64,000 nt of DNA from Enchytraeus crypticus. Its lineage: Eukaryota; Annelida; Clitellata; Enchytraeida; Enchytraeidae. The notes under the pieces are model-generated. The model was not told the DNA's origin and made no database searches. It saw only the letters and a list, made by a program, of their open reading frames with translations. Numbering within the stretch: position 1 is the first letter of the stretch; the number at the start of each line of letters is the position of its first letter. The stretch lies in the NCBI GenBank assembly GCA_905160935.1, contig CAJHZI010000457.1, positions 2,509,501 to 2,573,500 of the forward strand, given 5' to 3'. Made by a program: the position numbers and the translations under genes. This document shows positions 21,420-31,400 of this stretch, in pieces.

Positions 21420-22998
21420 ATCATCATCATCATTATCATCATCGTCGTCGTCGTCGTCGTCGACGTCATCATCATCATCATCATCTTCATCATCATGCCG
21501 ATATAACGTTACGCTATTTTATATCTATTTCGAATCATGTTATATGTAAATATGTAAAAATATGTAAACTGGAAGATATGTAAATAAACAATAATAGCAA
21601 CAATTCGAGTGCAATTGTCGCTCATGACAACATCGAGCACTATTGAGACAAATCCAAGCCAGTGAGCAAAAAGAAGGTCCAAAACGGTGCAAATTCCAAA
21701 ATCCAAAAAATAAATCCGAAGATAAAGGAATTAAAGAAAATGAGGTTTTTGTGTGCCTATATAATTGTGTGGTTCTGCTTAGAACATCCAACATCAAACC
21801 TCTCACATCACCGTCATGCTAGGAGATTAACGTTAATTCTTGAATTATCAATTGATAGATTGATTAATTGATTGATTGATTAATTTATTTGAATGATTGA
21901 CTGAATGATTGATTGAGTTCTAATTGAAAATAAGTTGAATAAATAAATGAATGTGCGAGTGATTGATTTAGAGGACAATGTTTATATCGAAAGTAAATTT
22001 GAAAATTTGAAAGACAGAGACATAGAGACTAATACAATTGTTTTGGATTTCTTGCACAGCTGGAAAAGCTTCTGGAAGTCCTGAATGGGTTCGTTGGCGG
22101 AAGAGTATTGATCATGTTTCCACTTCTTCTGTATCATCATTAAATCAATGCTGAACTCACTAGGCTGCAGAAAACATGTAAAAATATTAAATTAGGAAAG
22201 AAAATAATTACAATTATAATTTGACTATTAACTAATCTCTTTGTTAGTATCACTCATAATCTACTAAGTATACCAATCAACTTAAAACACCACCGGTGTC
22301 TCAGAGATAGAATGACGAGAAGTTTAGTTATAGCCTAAAAGTATATAGATGATAAAGGTGTTACGTTGAGAGCATTATCAGGAGTGTGATTCTAACAGAT
22401 TTGTGTACTTGAATATTGAATAACAAGAGAATATGTTGCTGGGTTATTTTGCGTAGTAAGCAGATCTTGTTTTATGTTCTTAAATATCGGCTTATATGCT
22501 CACAACGAGCAAAGAGCTTATATCTCAGTAAAAGTAGACCTATGCTTTAACAAAATCTTTGACGCAGCAATAACCGTGGAAATTACGTCTTGTGAATTGG
22601 CTTCAAGAATCATTAATTCATCAGCTCCAGCTTAGTCGGCTGCTACAACGCTTTCAGTAAACATCTAGTCAATTTTGCAATCTTCTGAACACAACTCAGC
22701 CTGCAACATTCATTGCGCTGTTCCATAGAATCTGATATCTGGAGTGAGATAACAAAATTCGGCCTATAAACTCAGACTAAACTTACTTGTGTTGTCGACA
22801 CGTCTCTGACGAAGGCAGCTTCTTCACTCGTCCATAGAGCTGACATTATCAAATGCTTTAGGTAAATCAGCCTCGCCTGCTCGTCGCGTGGAGAGCCGGA
22901 TGCAGATGATACAGAGATTGGCTTGTTCTTACTCTTGCCCTTGCTTCGCTTGCCCTTAGCACGAGGCTTAGTATTGGCCTTCTTAGTTTTAGGCATTT
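13307..22998 (-). CDS. ART gene A: paralogue of gene B, bromodomain-like + NZF + PARP-type ART
   Basis: Exons: 22998-22787 (ATG 22996), 22164-22036, 21146-21078, 19754-19694 (tentative, weak donor GTTTGG), 18419-18279, 17444-17373, 16545-16394, 15496-15319, 13611-13307; 438 codons, phases consistent. The N-terminus is very basic (Lys/Arg/Ser, possible nuclear signal). Residues about 36-136 are the bromodomain-like fold (IDLMMIQKKW, QYSS, DFQKLFQLC, AGRKLQDLYRDKI), without the Asn. The NZF at about 177-196 is WTCPGCTFQN then CVVC, with the Thr-Phe pair that binds ubiquitin in NPL4-type NZFs. The ART at about 229-438 has WLFHGS (His), GPGVYFS (Tyr) and Val at the Glu position (VFVIF). Exons 2, 3 and the His exon have the same lengths as in gene B (129, 69, 178 nt). 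Exon 17444-17373 has no counterpart that I found in B. It lies head-to-head with the FASTKD gene. Confidence 0.8.
13678..13800 (+). repeat. tRNA-derived SINE with different head
   Basis: GTCGGATGGTAAAATGGATA and B box GATTCGAATCC, followed by CGTCTCTGATATTATTCCTT...TTTACGTTAAGC, a diverged form of the family 1 core. The acceptor stem does not pair properly, so it is not a tRNA gene. Confidence 0.65.
14127..14338. mobile_element. Tc1/mariner-type MITE
   Basis: 212 bp flanked by TA on both sides. Termini are inverted: CAGTAATGGCCAAAAGTATA at the left and the reverse complement of CAGTCATGGCCAAAAGTATT at the right, the usual Tc1-type end. No transposase inside. Confidence 0.85.
14470..14615 (+). 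repeat. tRNA-derived SINE, family 2
   Basis: GACAGATCCTGAGGTGAATT, GTGGGTTTGATTCTCGGCC, GCGCTGATCTA; related to 62268-62400. Confidence 0.75.
15045..15255 (-). repeat. GAT-tailed dispersed repeat, family 3
   Basis: Reverse copy: TTGAATCCCAGTTTAGCTTG ... GTCGTCTTTTACGACACATG ... CTTCAG. Accounts for the open frame 14875-15345. Confidence 0.65.
16055..16235 (+). repeat. Dispersed repeat, family 6-like
   Basis: Shares 'ctgaagaatacaccaacc', 'gtcgcaagagatgacta', 'gaagccatatctttcccaa' and 'tttggtgaaaggattat' with 57960-58425. Confidence 0.55.
16570..16745. repeat. Irregular ACACATT-type tandem repeat
   Basis: About ten variants of AACACATTGT(G/T)AAAC directly upstream of an ART gene A exon. Confidence 0.6.
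17072..17275. repeat. Two (TA)n tracts around an AT-rich core
   Basis: TA runs at about 17072-17122 and 17215-17272, with only A and T apart from a few C/G between them. Confidence 0.9.
17865..18270 (+). repeat. Family 3 repeat whose GAT tail has become a 190-bp trinucleotide array
   Basis: Head and body at 17865-18072 end in GGGGTTCAAGGAAAGGTGAT; then (GAT/GGT/GAC)n runs to 18265, only nine bases from the NZF exon donor of ART gene A. Confidence 0.7.
18640..18910. repeat. tRNA-like SINE (+) followed by family 6/3 fragment (-)
   Basis: GGTTCAAATCT B box, CGTCTCCGACAGTATCGCTT and TAGACGTTAAAAG at 18650-18720; then 18770-18910 in reverse (TCGCCTCTTGCGACACGTGC). Confidence 0.5.
19030..19215 (+). 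repeat. tRNA-derived SINE, single copy here
   Basis: A box TGGCGTAGTGG, anticodon-like loop and B-box-like GACTTCGAGTC, then a non-tRNA body (GCGCACTTGGTGGTGTCAGC). Confidence 0.65.
19300..19645 (+). mobile_element. 5'-truncated LINE with (AG)n tail
   Basis: Encodes the C-terminal LINE region (ISWIQKVTNEEVLQRVGTDR ... KKSWMGHILRGK, then GRGRPRLGTLDDLK after frameshift) and ends GCCAGTAGTGCACTAATAGA plus AGAGAG. Other 3' ends of the same element are at 35865, 41908, 43700, 45172, 45560, 52277 and 60765. Confidence 0.75.
19885..20020 (-). repeat. Dispersed repeat, family 6 fragment
   Basis: AATGGCAGGTCCAATAGACATATTC ordering matches 9290-9510, diverged. Confidence 0.4.
20715..20970 (-). repeat. 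GAT-tailed dispersed repeat, family 3
   Basis: Reverse copy starting with (CAT/CGT)n, then GAACACCAGTTTGACG ... GTCGCCCTTTACGACAAG ... GGTATATTCTTCAGCAACC. Confidence 0.65.
21165..21495. repeat. 330-bp (ATC/GTC)n trinucleotide array
   Basis: Blocks of CAT alternate with blocks of CGT. It begins 19 bp upstream (minus strand) of the 69-bp exon of ART gene A. The open frames across it are artefacts of the triplet period. Confidence 0.95.
21600..21715 (+). repeat. Dispersed repeat, family 5
   Basis: ATGACAACATCGAGCACTAT...AAGAAGGTCCAAAACGGTGC; matches 35548-35650 closely. Confidence 0.7.
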
Positions 22999-23107
22999 CT
23001 GAATCGCAGTAGGCCTATAATATAGTTAGAAAACTGAAATGTAAAGCCACACAGCACTAATGCAGTGCACGGCAGTATGATACTTTGGTTTCAAAATAGC
23101 ACGGCAC

Positions 23108-23109
<2 letters not shown>

Positions 23110-23144
<35 letters not shown>

Positions 23145-23164
23145 AGAGAGAGAGAGAGGTAGAA

Positions 23165-23199
<35 letters not shown>
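23110..23199. repeat. (GA)n microsatellite
   Basis: About 90 bp of GAGAGA with a few G/T interruptions. Confidence 0.9.
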
Positions 23200-23799
23200 T
23201 AGGCATATCAGCAACTGGAAGAGTAACTAAGAACATGATAGCCACGACCAGTTGAATTCTACTCTGCGGTCCATTTAATTATATCTAAACTATTTCTAGT
23301 CGGCCGACTGTAAAGCAAAATAGGTCGGAGTAACTAGCCTTAATTTATTAATTTATAATAATTTGCTAAAACATTTTAAATAAAATAAGCTATAAGAATA
23401 CGATTAGCTGAAAATAGTTTATAGACTAGTTACAATGACGATAGTTTATAGACTCGAATTATGTAATAATGACGTAGCTTATTAACAATATTTAATAGAA
23501 GATCTTGGATTATTTCGCACTTATTTCAGACACAGAACTTTAATCAAAATTTGTATGTGTTTTATAAGAGAAGATTAGCACCCAGAGATGTTGGGATGGC
23601 TATGTTAAACGTTATTGTGCCATAACTATCCTAAATTAAGTTATAACTCAAGAAGGTACACATCATGTCAACTTGCATATAAACATGTAGAAGTGATGTG
23701 TACTTTCTTGAATTATAGCTTAAGTTCATATCTCTTATTCGATCCATCCAGTGTACATAAATGTTTTTGTCAGAGCGGAAACCTCCTTTTCCTTAATTC

Positions 23800-23935
23800 C
23801 CTTTATCCTTGGACAGGTTTTCTGGTTTTTAAATTCTACCCTGTTGGACTTCCTTTTTCTCACAGGCTAGGATTTGTCTCAGTAGTGCTCGATGTTGTCA
23901 CCGACGGCAGTACATTGATATTTGCATTCTTAGAG
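23800..23935 (-). repeat. Dispersed repeat, family 5
   Basis: Reverse copy: GGACAGGTTTTCTGGTTTTT ... TCTCAGTAGTGCTCGATGTTG. Confidence 0.65.
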
Positions 23936-24566
23936 TAATGATAGACCATAAAGGTATAATAAATACCTATAATACCTCTAAATAATAATACCTCTATATT
24001 AAATTATAATACCTCTATGTGATAGACTATAATATATTCTAAGTTTACATTACACACAACTGTTGTTATGATTGTTAAATGTGCAAAAACCAAGGCTGGC
24101 AGCGCTAAGGTCAGGTTGACATCATTCTATGTTTATATTTTGCGCATGTTGCCTGAAGGATAATGTTCATTGACTGGTTTTTATTTGCCAATAAATATTA
24201 GCCAAATTTGACCATCTGTGTACTAATACTGGCAATAATTAAAGAAAAATACTCTGATAAGTTTAATATGATTTATTTAGGCTTGCTACTGTTTTCAATA
24301 TCTTTAGGTAAAACAAACTAAATTGGACATCAGTTTTCGTAGAATTTTATTTAGGCCCTAAAAGGTAAACTACAAAACATCCAGGTTCAATACTCTTAAA
24401 ATATTAGTATAAATTCACGATATTGGAATTTTTGTAGGCTAATTTAAATAGTTCTTAATTTATTAATGAACTCTCAAATAATCTTATCTTAATAAATTTA
24501 ATTTTTAAAATGGGCTCTTATGGTTTATATTGGGAATTGACTGAAATAAATATAATAATAATACTA

Positions 24567-24630
24567 ATAATAAAGGTTTAACGTCCGTTTCCTCATACAA
24601 GGATGATGTCAGGGACGTACCTTACGGCCA
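24567..24630 (-). repeat. SINE core fragment, family 8
   Basis: AATAATAAAGGTTTAACGTC then CGTTTCCTCATACAAGGATG: reverse of the core with its (TTA)n tail. Confidence 0.6.
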
Positions 24631-25491
24631 TTTATAAAATATGTTTAAACCTTTACGCTCATCACGCCCTGCAATCAAAATCATTAGTAGAGCATTTATT
24701 GATCTGCCTGCGTCAAAAAACATCTCAGTATGATGAAGAGAAGTGAGTTTAAAAGTAATCAATTTAGCAACTAATATCCACTGTAACTATGAGCAGAGTA
24801 AACCGATAGGTGTTAAGGCAGATATGCCTGAGACAAAACAACATCAATATTGCTGCTCTGAAATACAGAACAAAAGTTAAATACGAATTACAAGTTAAAA
24901 GTGTTTCATCCCAAAAAAGCTCTGATGTAGCATTGTTTTCATAATGCTTGAAGTTATTATATATGACAGTAGTATTCTAAATAGATGAAGTTTTCAGTAT
25001 CATTTCAGTCATATTTGCATTTATAACACTTGTGATAATTTGTTAGAGATACCTGAAGATCTAAAGTGAGATTTCCAACGTATTAAAGCATGACACCATT
25101 TGGTCTCCTGTGTTTTACACCAGCTAGCTTTATCTTAGAATTATAAACTCCACATTCTTATTTAGTACTATTTCAGAACTTCAGGTCTTGCAAGAATATG
25201 TGCAATAATGGAAGGTAGTTCCAGTATTTACCTTCTCGACAGCAATGCAGCATTATAAAACTAAAACTGATTTTTGAGGATTTTTTTGCAATTCTTTGTA
25301 TCATTTCGTAAGGTTATTCTTTAAATAGAGTAAATACATACAGTCAGCCAACACTTTCTATGCTACAGTAATAATCTTTGTCATCCATTTTAATCATGTG
25401 TGGCGTTCCCCATAATCTTTGAGTTAAGAGATGAAAGTTCTTCATATATTGTATTGGATTGTTGTGATGCATTTTAGCTGGGTATTTACCT

Positions 25492-28400
25492 ATGAGTTCC
25501 ATGCTACACTTGGCATTATCCCCTCTGAGAAAATGTCGTCAGTTAGCAGCGGCTTTGCACACTCCGCTACTTCATAATGTTCGCAGATTTAAATCAGAAA
25601 CTGTACTGAGTCGTTCGACTGTACTGCTACAAGATGGACTGGATATTAGAGTGAGTTGATCTGTCATATAACTAATGCAAATTGTATATTTATAAAATAA
25701 AAATACTTACTGATTCAATGTTAAATATCTATGGAGTAAATAATCCAGTACTAATTCTTAAATGAACTGTACTAGTGTAATTGTGTACCACTTGTTATTT
25801 TTATAATATGCATATTTCTTTAATCTGGTAGAAATGACTAAATATTTTATAAAGATATAATTGTATTGGTTATCATGTAATATCGATTTAACACTTAATA
25901 GATATTTTATTTTCTGTTTAGTTAAATGAAAATTAGCATTATTTGTTAGACTTAGTCTTTTGTGCTGAGCCATTTAGCATGATCTGCTAGGTGTCTAAAT
26001 GCAGGTCCATAGGTGCATGGTTCAAATTCAGTGGCACGTTCAAGAGAGGAAACTAAAATAAAGCTCTGCTCTGATTTTCATTTTATTGTATTGTTGATCT
26101 ACGTAGGAGCTACCGTGGATAGTTCGGAGAATGGATCCCAGTGAATACCCGTTCAGCGTTTCCTCCTACTCAGTAGGTGGCGAGAGTGTGCACAAGCCTG
26201 GTGCAGCCATAGGCGCTGATGAAGCTTTCAGGCAGCTACTGCTCGAGTGTTCTACCGTACATCAGGTGATAAAGAGGCTAGAAGTTCCTGGAGAACAGGT
26301 AAGAAGACTGATCTACTTTCTATACATGCTAGGAATTTGGCATCATATAATTTAATATGTATTAATTGCACTTTTACTGTTGTGGCATTTAGCTGGGTCG
26401 CTTCGGTGAAGAATATCCATTGTGTAGATATTACGGGTACTTTGAGCTGTAATGAGATATTTTACTTTATTGTTTCTCTTTATGTAATTATATTTGACGT
26501 ACTACTGCTAACAACAGAGTTTCCTGGCTCATATTGCTGCACTTTTACATTTGTGCTTCTTACAAATGTTGTTTTCAAATAATGGTTATTAAAAATTATT
26601 TGATTATTCAAAATCATTGCCTTTTGTTAGTGTATAAATTTCTTTTTTATGGAGGCAATCTCTTTGGCACCGTAAAAGTTTTAAAGTTCTCTAGCTCTAT
26701 TTTTGTACCCTCAGGCCTGTACTTAACTACTGTAGGCATGGAATAATGGTTAAATATTCAGCTCAGTTCCTCCTTTCATTGGTAATTTATTTAGAAATGA
26801 AATGCGGGCCAATAACGTTATGTCTAAACCATCAAATTACCGACTGCAAGGTGTACGATTTGAATTCAGTGTTTTGTCGGTCACTGATATCCCACCATAA
26901 TTTATTTCAGTGTTAATCAAATCTTTAACCTTGAATGTCTGTAATTGGTATTTTGTCACATATCATGTTAACTTACCATATAAAATAGGTAAGTGCATGT
27001 GGGCATATTATGTATACATGTGTAGGTAACTGTGCACTCGGCGGCATTTGCTTTGAAGAGGATATGCCAATTGAGGGAGAAAGCGTTTGATGACGTTGAT
27101 TCATTCATTAGAAAAGCCATACTTCATGAGCTGTGCGAGACGGTTGCTAGGGGTGTGACATCACTTAGTAATGATGATGTCATATCATTACTTAGGTTAC
27201 CTTTATTTTGTATTAATTTCTTATGATATAGTAACGGCATAATGATGTGGATTTATTCAAAGAAAAATGAATTCTGCAGAAGAGTAAAGCTCTTGCTTTG
27301 TTGGTGTTGGTGTTGCTGTTGCTACTTATGTTGCCATTGTGTAACTTCTGTTGTAGTTTTGCCAATGTGATTCATTGATGAAGTGCTATGTTTTTGGTTT
27401 TAATATTTATGTTTACTATAATTATGCATTGGTATTGACAGTGTCCTTGTTTAGAAAACATTCATTAAAATTATTTGAATTTGTAAAGTTTAGTTATTTA
27501 TTCATATTTATTAATATTTATTAATATTTATTCAACATGTCATCCGTACTATTTCGCACAGAATGATTATAATATCACTATTTTTATTGTCAACAGATGT
27601 TTTTTGACGGCTCCAAACTATGAAGATCGATTCATTGATCAGCTGAACAGCGAAATAGATCGGAGGATTGGCGACTGCAGGTTTACAATTCAGGAACTGT
27701 GCAGTATAATTGTAATATTGTCCGAGAATATTCGTGGCGATGTAAGCAACTTAGTTTCTTAAATAATAAGTTGTTGTTTTGAAAGTGTATTTAAAATTAC
27801 GCTCTCTGCCTCCATTTTATTTAATGTGCACTGATTGAATATCATTAAAGAAATTATCTGGCCTAGTGTCAGTACGCAGTCACGACTTCTTTGTCTGGCA
27901 GATATACTTAGAAATACTGAAGAGTTCCTTACCAATGCAAACCCTGATTAATTTATTTGAATTTTGCCGAATCAGTAACGACAACACAATTAAGGTGCTA
28001 CTGTTGTCTAAAAAACATTGCGCACAAAATTGTCATTGATTTAATAATACATTTTTGATCTTTTTCATTGCAGTGCATTGCTGTATCACTGACAGTAATG
28101 AAGGAATTTGTGATTTTAGTCTCCCAATAGATGGGAGATGCTAAACGAAGCAGGTGCATGCTCACCACCTAAGAAAATAATACTAGTATGCAAACCAATG
28201 TTACATTTTTAATAATAGCTATTGTATTTCAATCTTACCTGCTCGTGGAATAAACTAGGATCAATGTATTATGCCAACACTATCTTATGCCTATAATACT
28301 GCTATTACGTATGTTAATATATTATTGCTAGATGTCATCATAGACTATTACAACTTCGTACTGTGTTTGCTCAGGTGTCGGTCACGAGCAATGTATGGAC

Positions 28401-31400
28401 TCATTTAGCCTCTCGGTACATGGAAATAGACAGTGATCTGATTGGAGAAGTGTACCGATGCATGACGTACGTAACTCCAACATTCCGTTACGTCTGGTCT
28501 GTTCTGGATAAACAGGTTATAATCTATTTCATTTAATCTTTAATTTATTTGTACATAAATGCAGGAGTTCCTCAGGGAAGTGTATTGGGACCAGTATTAT
28601 ATGTTCTATATACTAGCGACTTACCGGAGATGGAGGAAACTCGGTTGCAACTTTCGCTGATGATACTGCTATTTTGGCAACAGGAAATGATGCACAAATT
28701 TCAACTGAAAAAGTTCAGCGAGCTATTAATTGCCTTTTAGGATGGACTGATCGCTGGAAGATTAAACTAAATGAGTTAAAATCTGTCCACATAAATTTCA
28801 CCAATAAAAAACTAGTTAATCCTCCTAAACTAGTAATTAATGGAACGTATGTCCTGTATGAAAATGCTGCAAAATATCTAGGGATGAACCTCGATGTTAA
28901 ATTAAGATGGAAGCACGATATTAAGAAAAAAAGGAACGAACTAAACTTAAAATATCAGCAGTTCTATTAGATTCTTGGTAGAAAATCTAAATTATCTATA
29001 CAGAGTAAACTTTTAATCTATGCTCAAATTTTTAAACCGGTGTGAATGTGTGGAATCCAAATTTGGGGCTGTGCAAAGAAATCAAATATTGATATTATTC
29101 AGAAATTTCAAAACAAAGTACTTGGGAACATTGTTAATGCCCCCTGGTATCTGAGAAATGATGATATACATCGGGATCTACAAGTACCCTCGGTTGCAGA
29201 TCAAATACAGAAGGTGGCAAGCAGGCACGAACTAAGACTTCTACACCATATAAATGTAGAAGCGATTCAATTACTGGATAATCAGAATCTCAATAGAAGA
29301 TGAAAGAGAACTAAACTATTTGAACTCGTTTAGTCTAGCGAATCCAGAATTACAATAGCCTAAGCTTCTTAATTACTCTGTGTGCATAAATGCATTAATT
29401 TTGTAGTAGAATTGAGGATAGTACTAGATAACAGAAGCAGTGCCAATATGTCAAGCTACTTTATTCATGTAAAACTTGCATTTTGATTTTGTTAGATTTT
29501 GTTTGAACTTCAAGATATTTTGTGACGAATTTCTGTCGATGTCCTCACTTTATAATTGTGAAGAACAAGTGTTCATATGCAATAGTATAAGCAGTATGCA
29601 GTCTGTTGATATGTAGTTTATGTTGGTTATTTAATTATTTTATTTCTTTGAGAACATTTGATCGTGAAGTTAAAACAGTATGCAGTCTATTCATGTACAG
29701 TATAAACACTATACAGGCTATTTATGGTTTAGTAGTTTAAGGTTATGTAATTATTTTATTTCTTTGAGAGCATCTATGATTTGAACGTTAGTGTTAAGTA
29801 CTATCACTTATTTTGTCTTAAAGCTAAAATAATTATCAATGGATTTATTGTAGCATTATATCGTGTAGTTAAATAAGCTCAATATGGTCAATTTAAAATT
29901 AATGGTTGTTCTATTTAGACCAGTTTTAATATGTAATTAAATATACAAAAAAAAATTATTTGTAAAATCTTTTATTTACATTTCATGTTTTGGTCAGTGC
30001 TGGAAAAACAGCTATGATAAACTTCATATAATTAATCTGATCTGCACATTCTCGCAGTGGCCTATGGATAGATGAACTAGAGCTAAGCTTGGCATATGTG
30101 GCCAGTTCCAGCAAGACCAGACTAAAGTCGGAAATTCCCAAAATGCAGAAATGCTTAAAATACCGTACAGGGATTAAAATTGGAAGAAATTATTATTTTT
30201 TGTTTTAAATGATTGTGAAAGGTATCTGTCTTTGATATTTGCAAGTAATATGCCTATTTTATAATTAATTATCAACTAACTTGACATATGTTTTGCTTAC
30301 ACATAATCTAAGACGGTTCGGATACGTATAGAAATCATTTGCCTTAACTTATGAGGTCAGCTTGCTACTGATTCGTCCGTCCTACCTGTACAACTTCTTA
30401 GATCAGCCTATGTAGCTGTGAAATGCTTGTAGTCAGGTATAACCACCAATTTACGATTAGAAGATAAAATCACCTGTTATTAAAAGATAACTAACAATAA
30501 TTACTATTATTATTATATTATTTTTATAATATAATAAGTATTATTATATAATAAGTATTACTTATATATTATTATTATAATATATAAGTTACCTGCTATT
30601 TGTCGCTATTATTTTTAACTCTAATTCTAATATCGCATGAATGTTCTTGTTCCAGCTTCAGAGCTGCTGGTGGAAGCTGAGTGCGTCAGACGTGGCGTCG
30701 ATAGCCGTACGTCTGACGGTGGCGGGACATAGGAGCGTGTCGACTCTCTCACTGCTCAGCAAGTGGCTCTTCTGTAACGTACACACCATTAACGACTCTC
30801 AGCTCAAGGATCTGCTCGCATTGTACTCTCACTTTGATTTCAGCGACGCAAGAGTTATGTCTGCGTTAGAGAGGTTAGCGTCACATATATATTTTTTAAA
30901 CGATTGGAAAAATATAATATTTTATTATTAAGTGAGTTAAATTCCATTTTTTATTTAAGTGAGTTAAATTCAGTCAATATTGAATTCATTTAACTTGAGT
31001 TAGAAGTTTACATTTATTCTACAAATTGCAGATTTTATAAAGTTCCAATAGGTAGCTACCGACTGATCTCATTTAGGCTTTCTACCTGAGATATGAGTGG
31101 AAGAGGTGTGTTTGAAATTAAACGTATGTGAATGAAACAAGTATACCGGTTGCCTGCTAAAATCTAGTGGCCCAGGGGGCTCTTGCAGTAGAGCACATAA
31201 CTGGACAGAAGCAGAGCAAAAAGCTTAGACTTCTTGGAATTCTAATCTTATGGACTCAACTTGAAGATGATGGTCAAAAAAGGTTCAACAAGCAAATATT
31301 AAGTTGTCAGGGCTACAAAAACTTACCATATCTAAAAATTGGCAATTTATAGCAATGTGCTATTATTGATAAATGATTGAAAAATAATAACTGATATTAT

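Larger units (their letters stand above)
22999..25491. promoter_or_regulatory. Divergent intergenic region between ART gene A and FASTKD gene
   Basis: About 2.5 kb separates the two start codons on opposite strands, so both promoters should lie here. The 5' UTR exon of gene A is not identifiable. Visible contents are a (GA)n block at 23110-23199, a minus-strand repeat at 23800-23935 and a short SINE-core fragment at 24567-24630. No TATA box or other motif stands out. Confidence 0.4.

Noticed and set aside
21033-21549. Poly-Ser, poly-His and poly-Met reading frames
   Set aside because: Products of the ATC/GTC triplet array; the only real coding here is the 69-bp ART exon on the minus strand.
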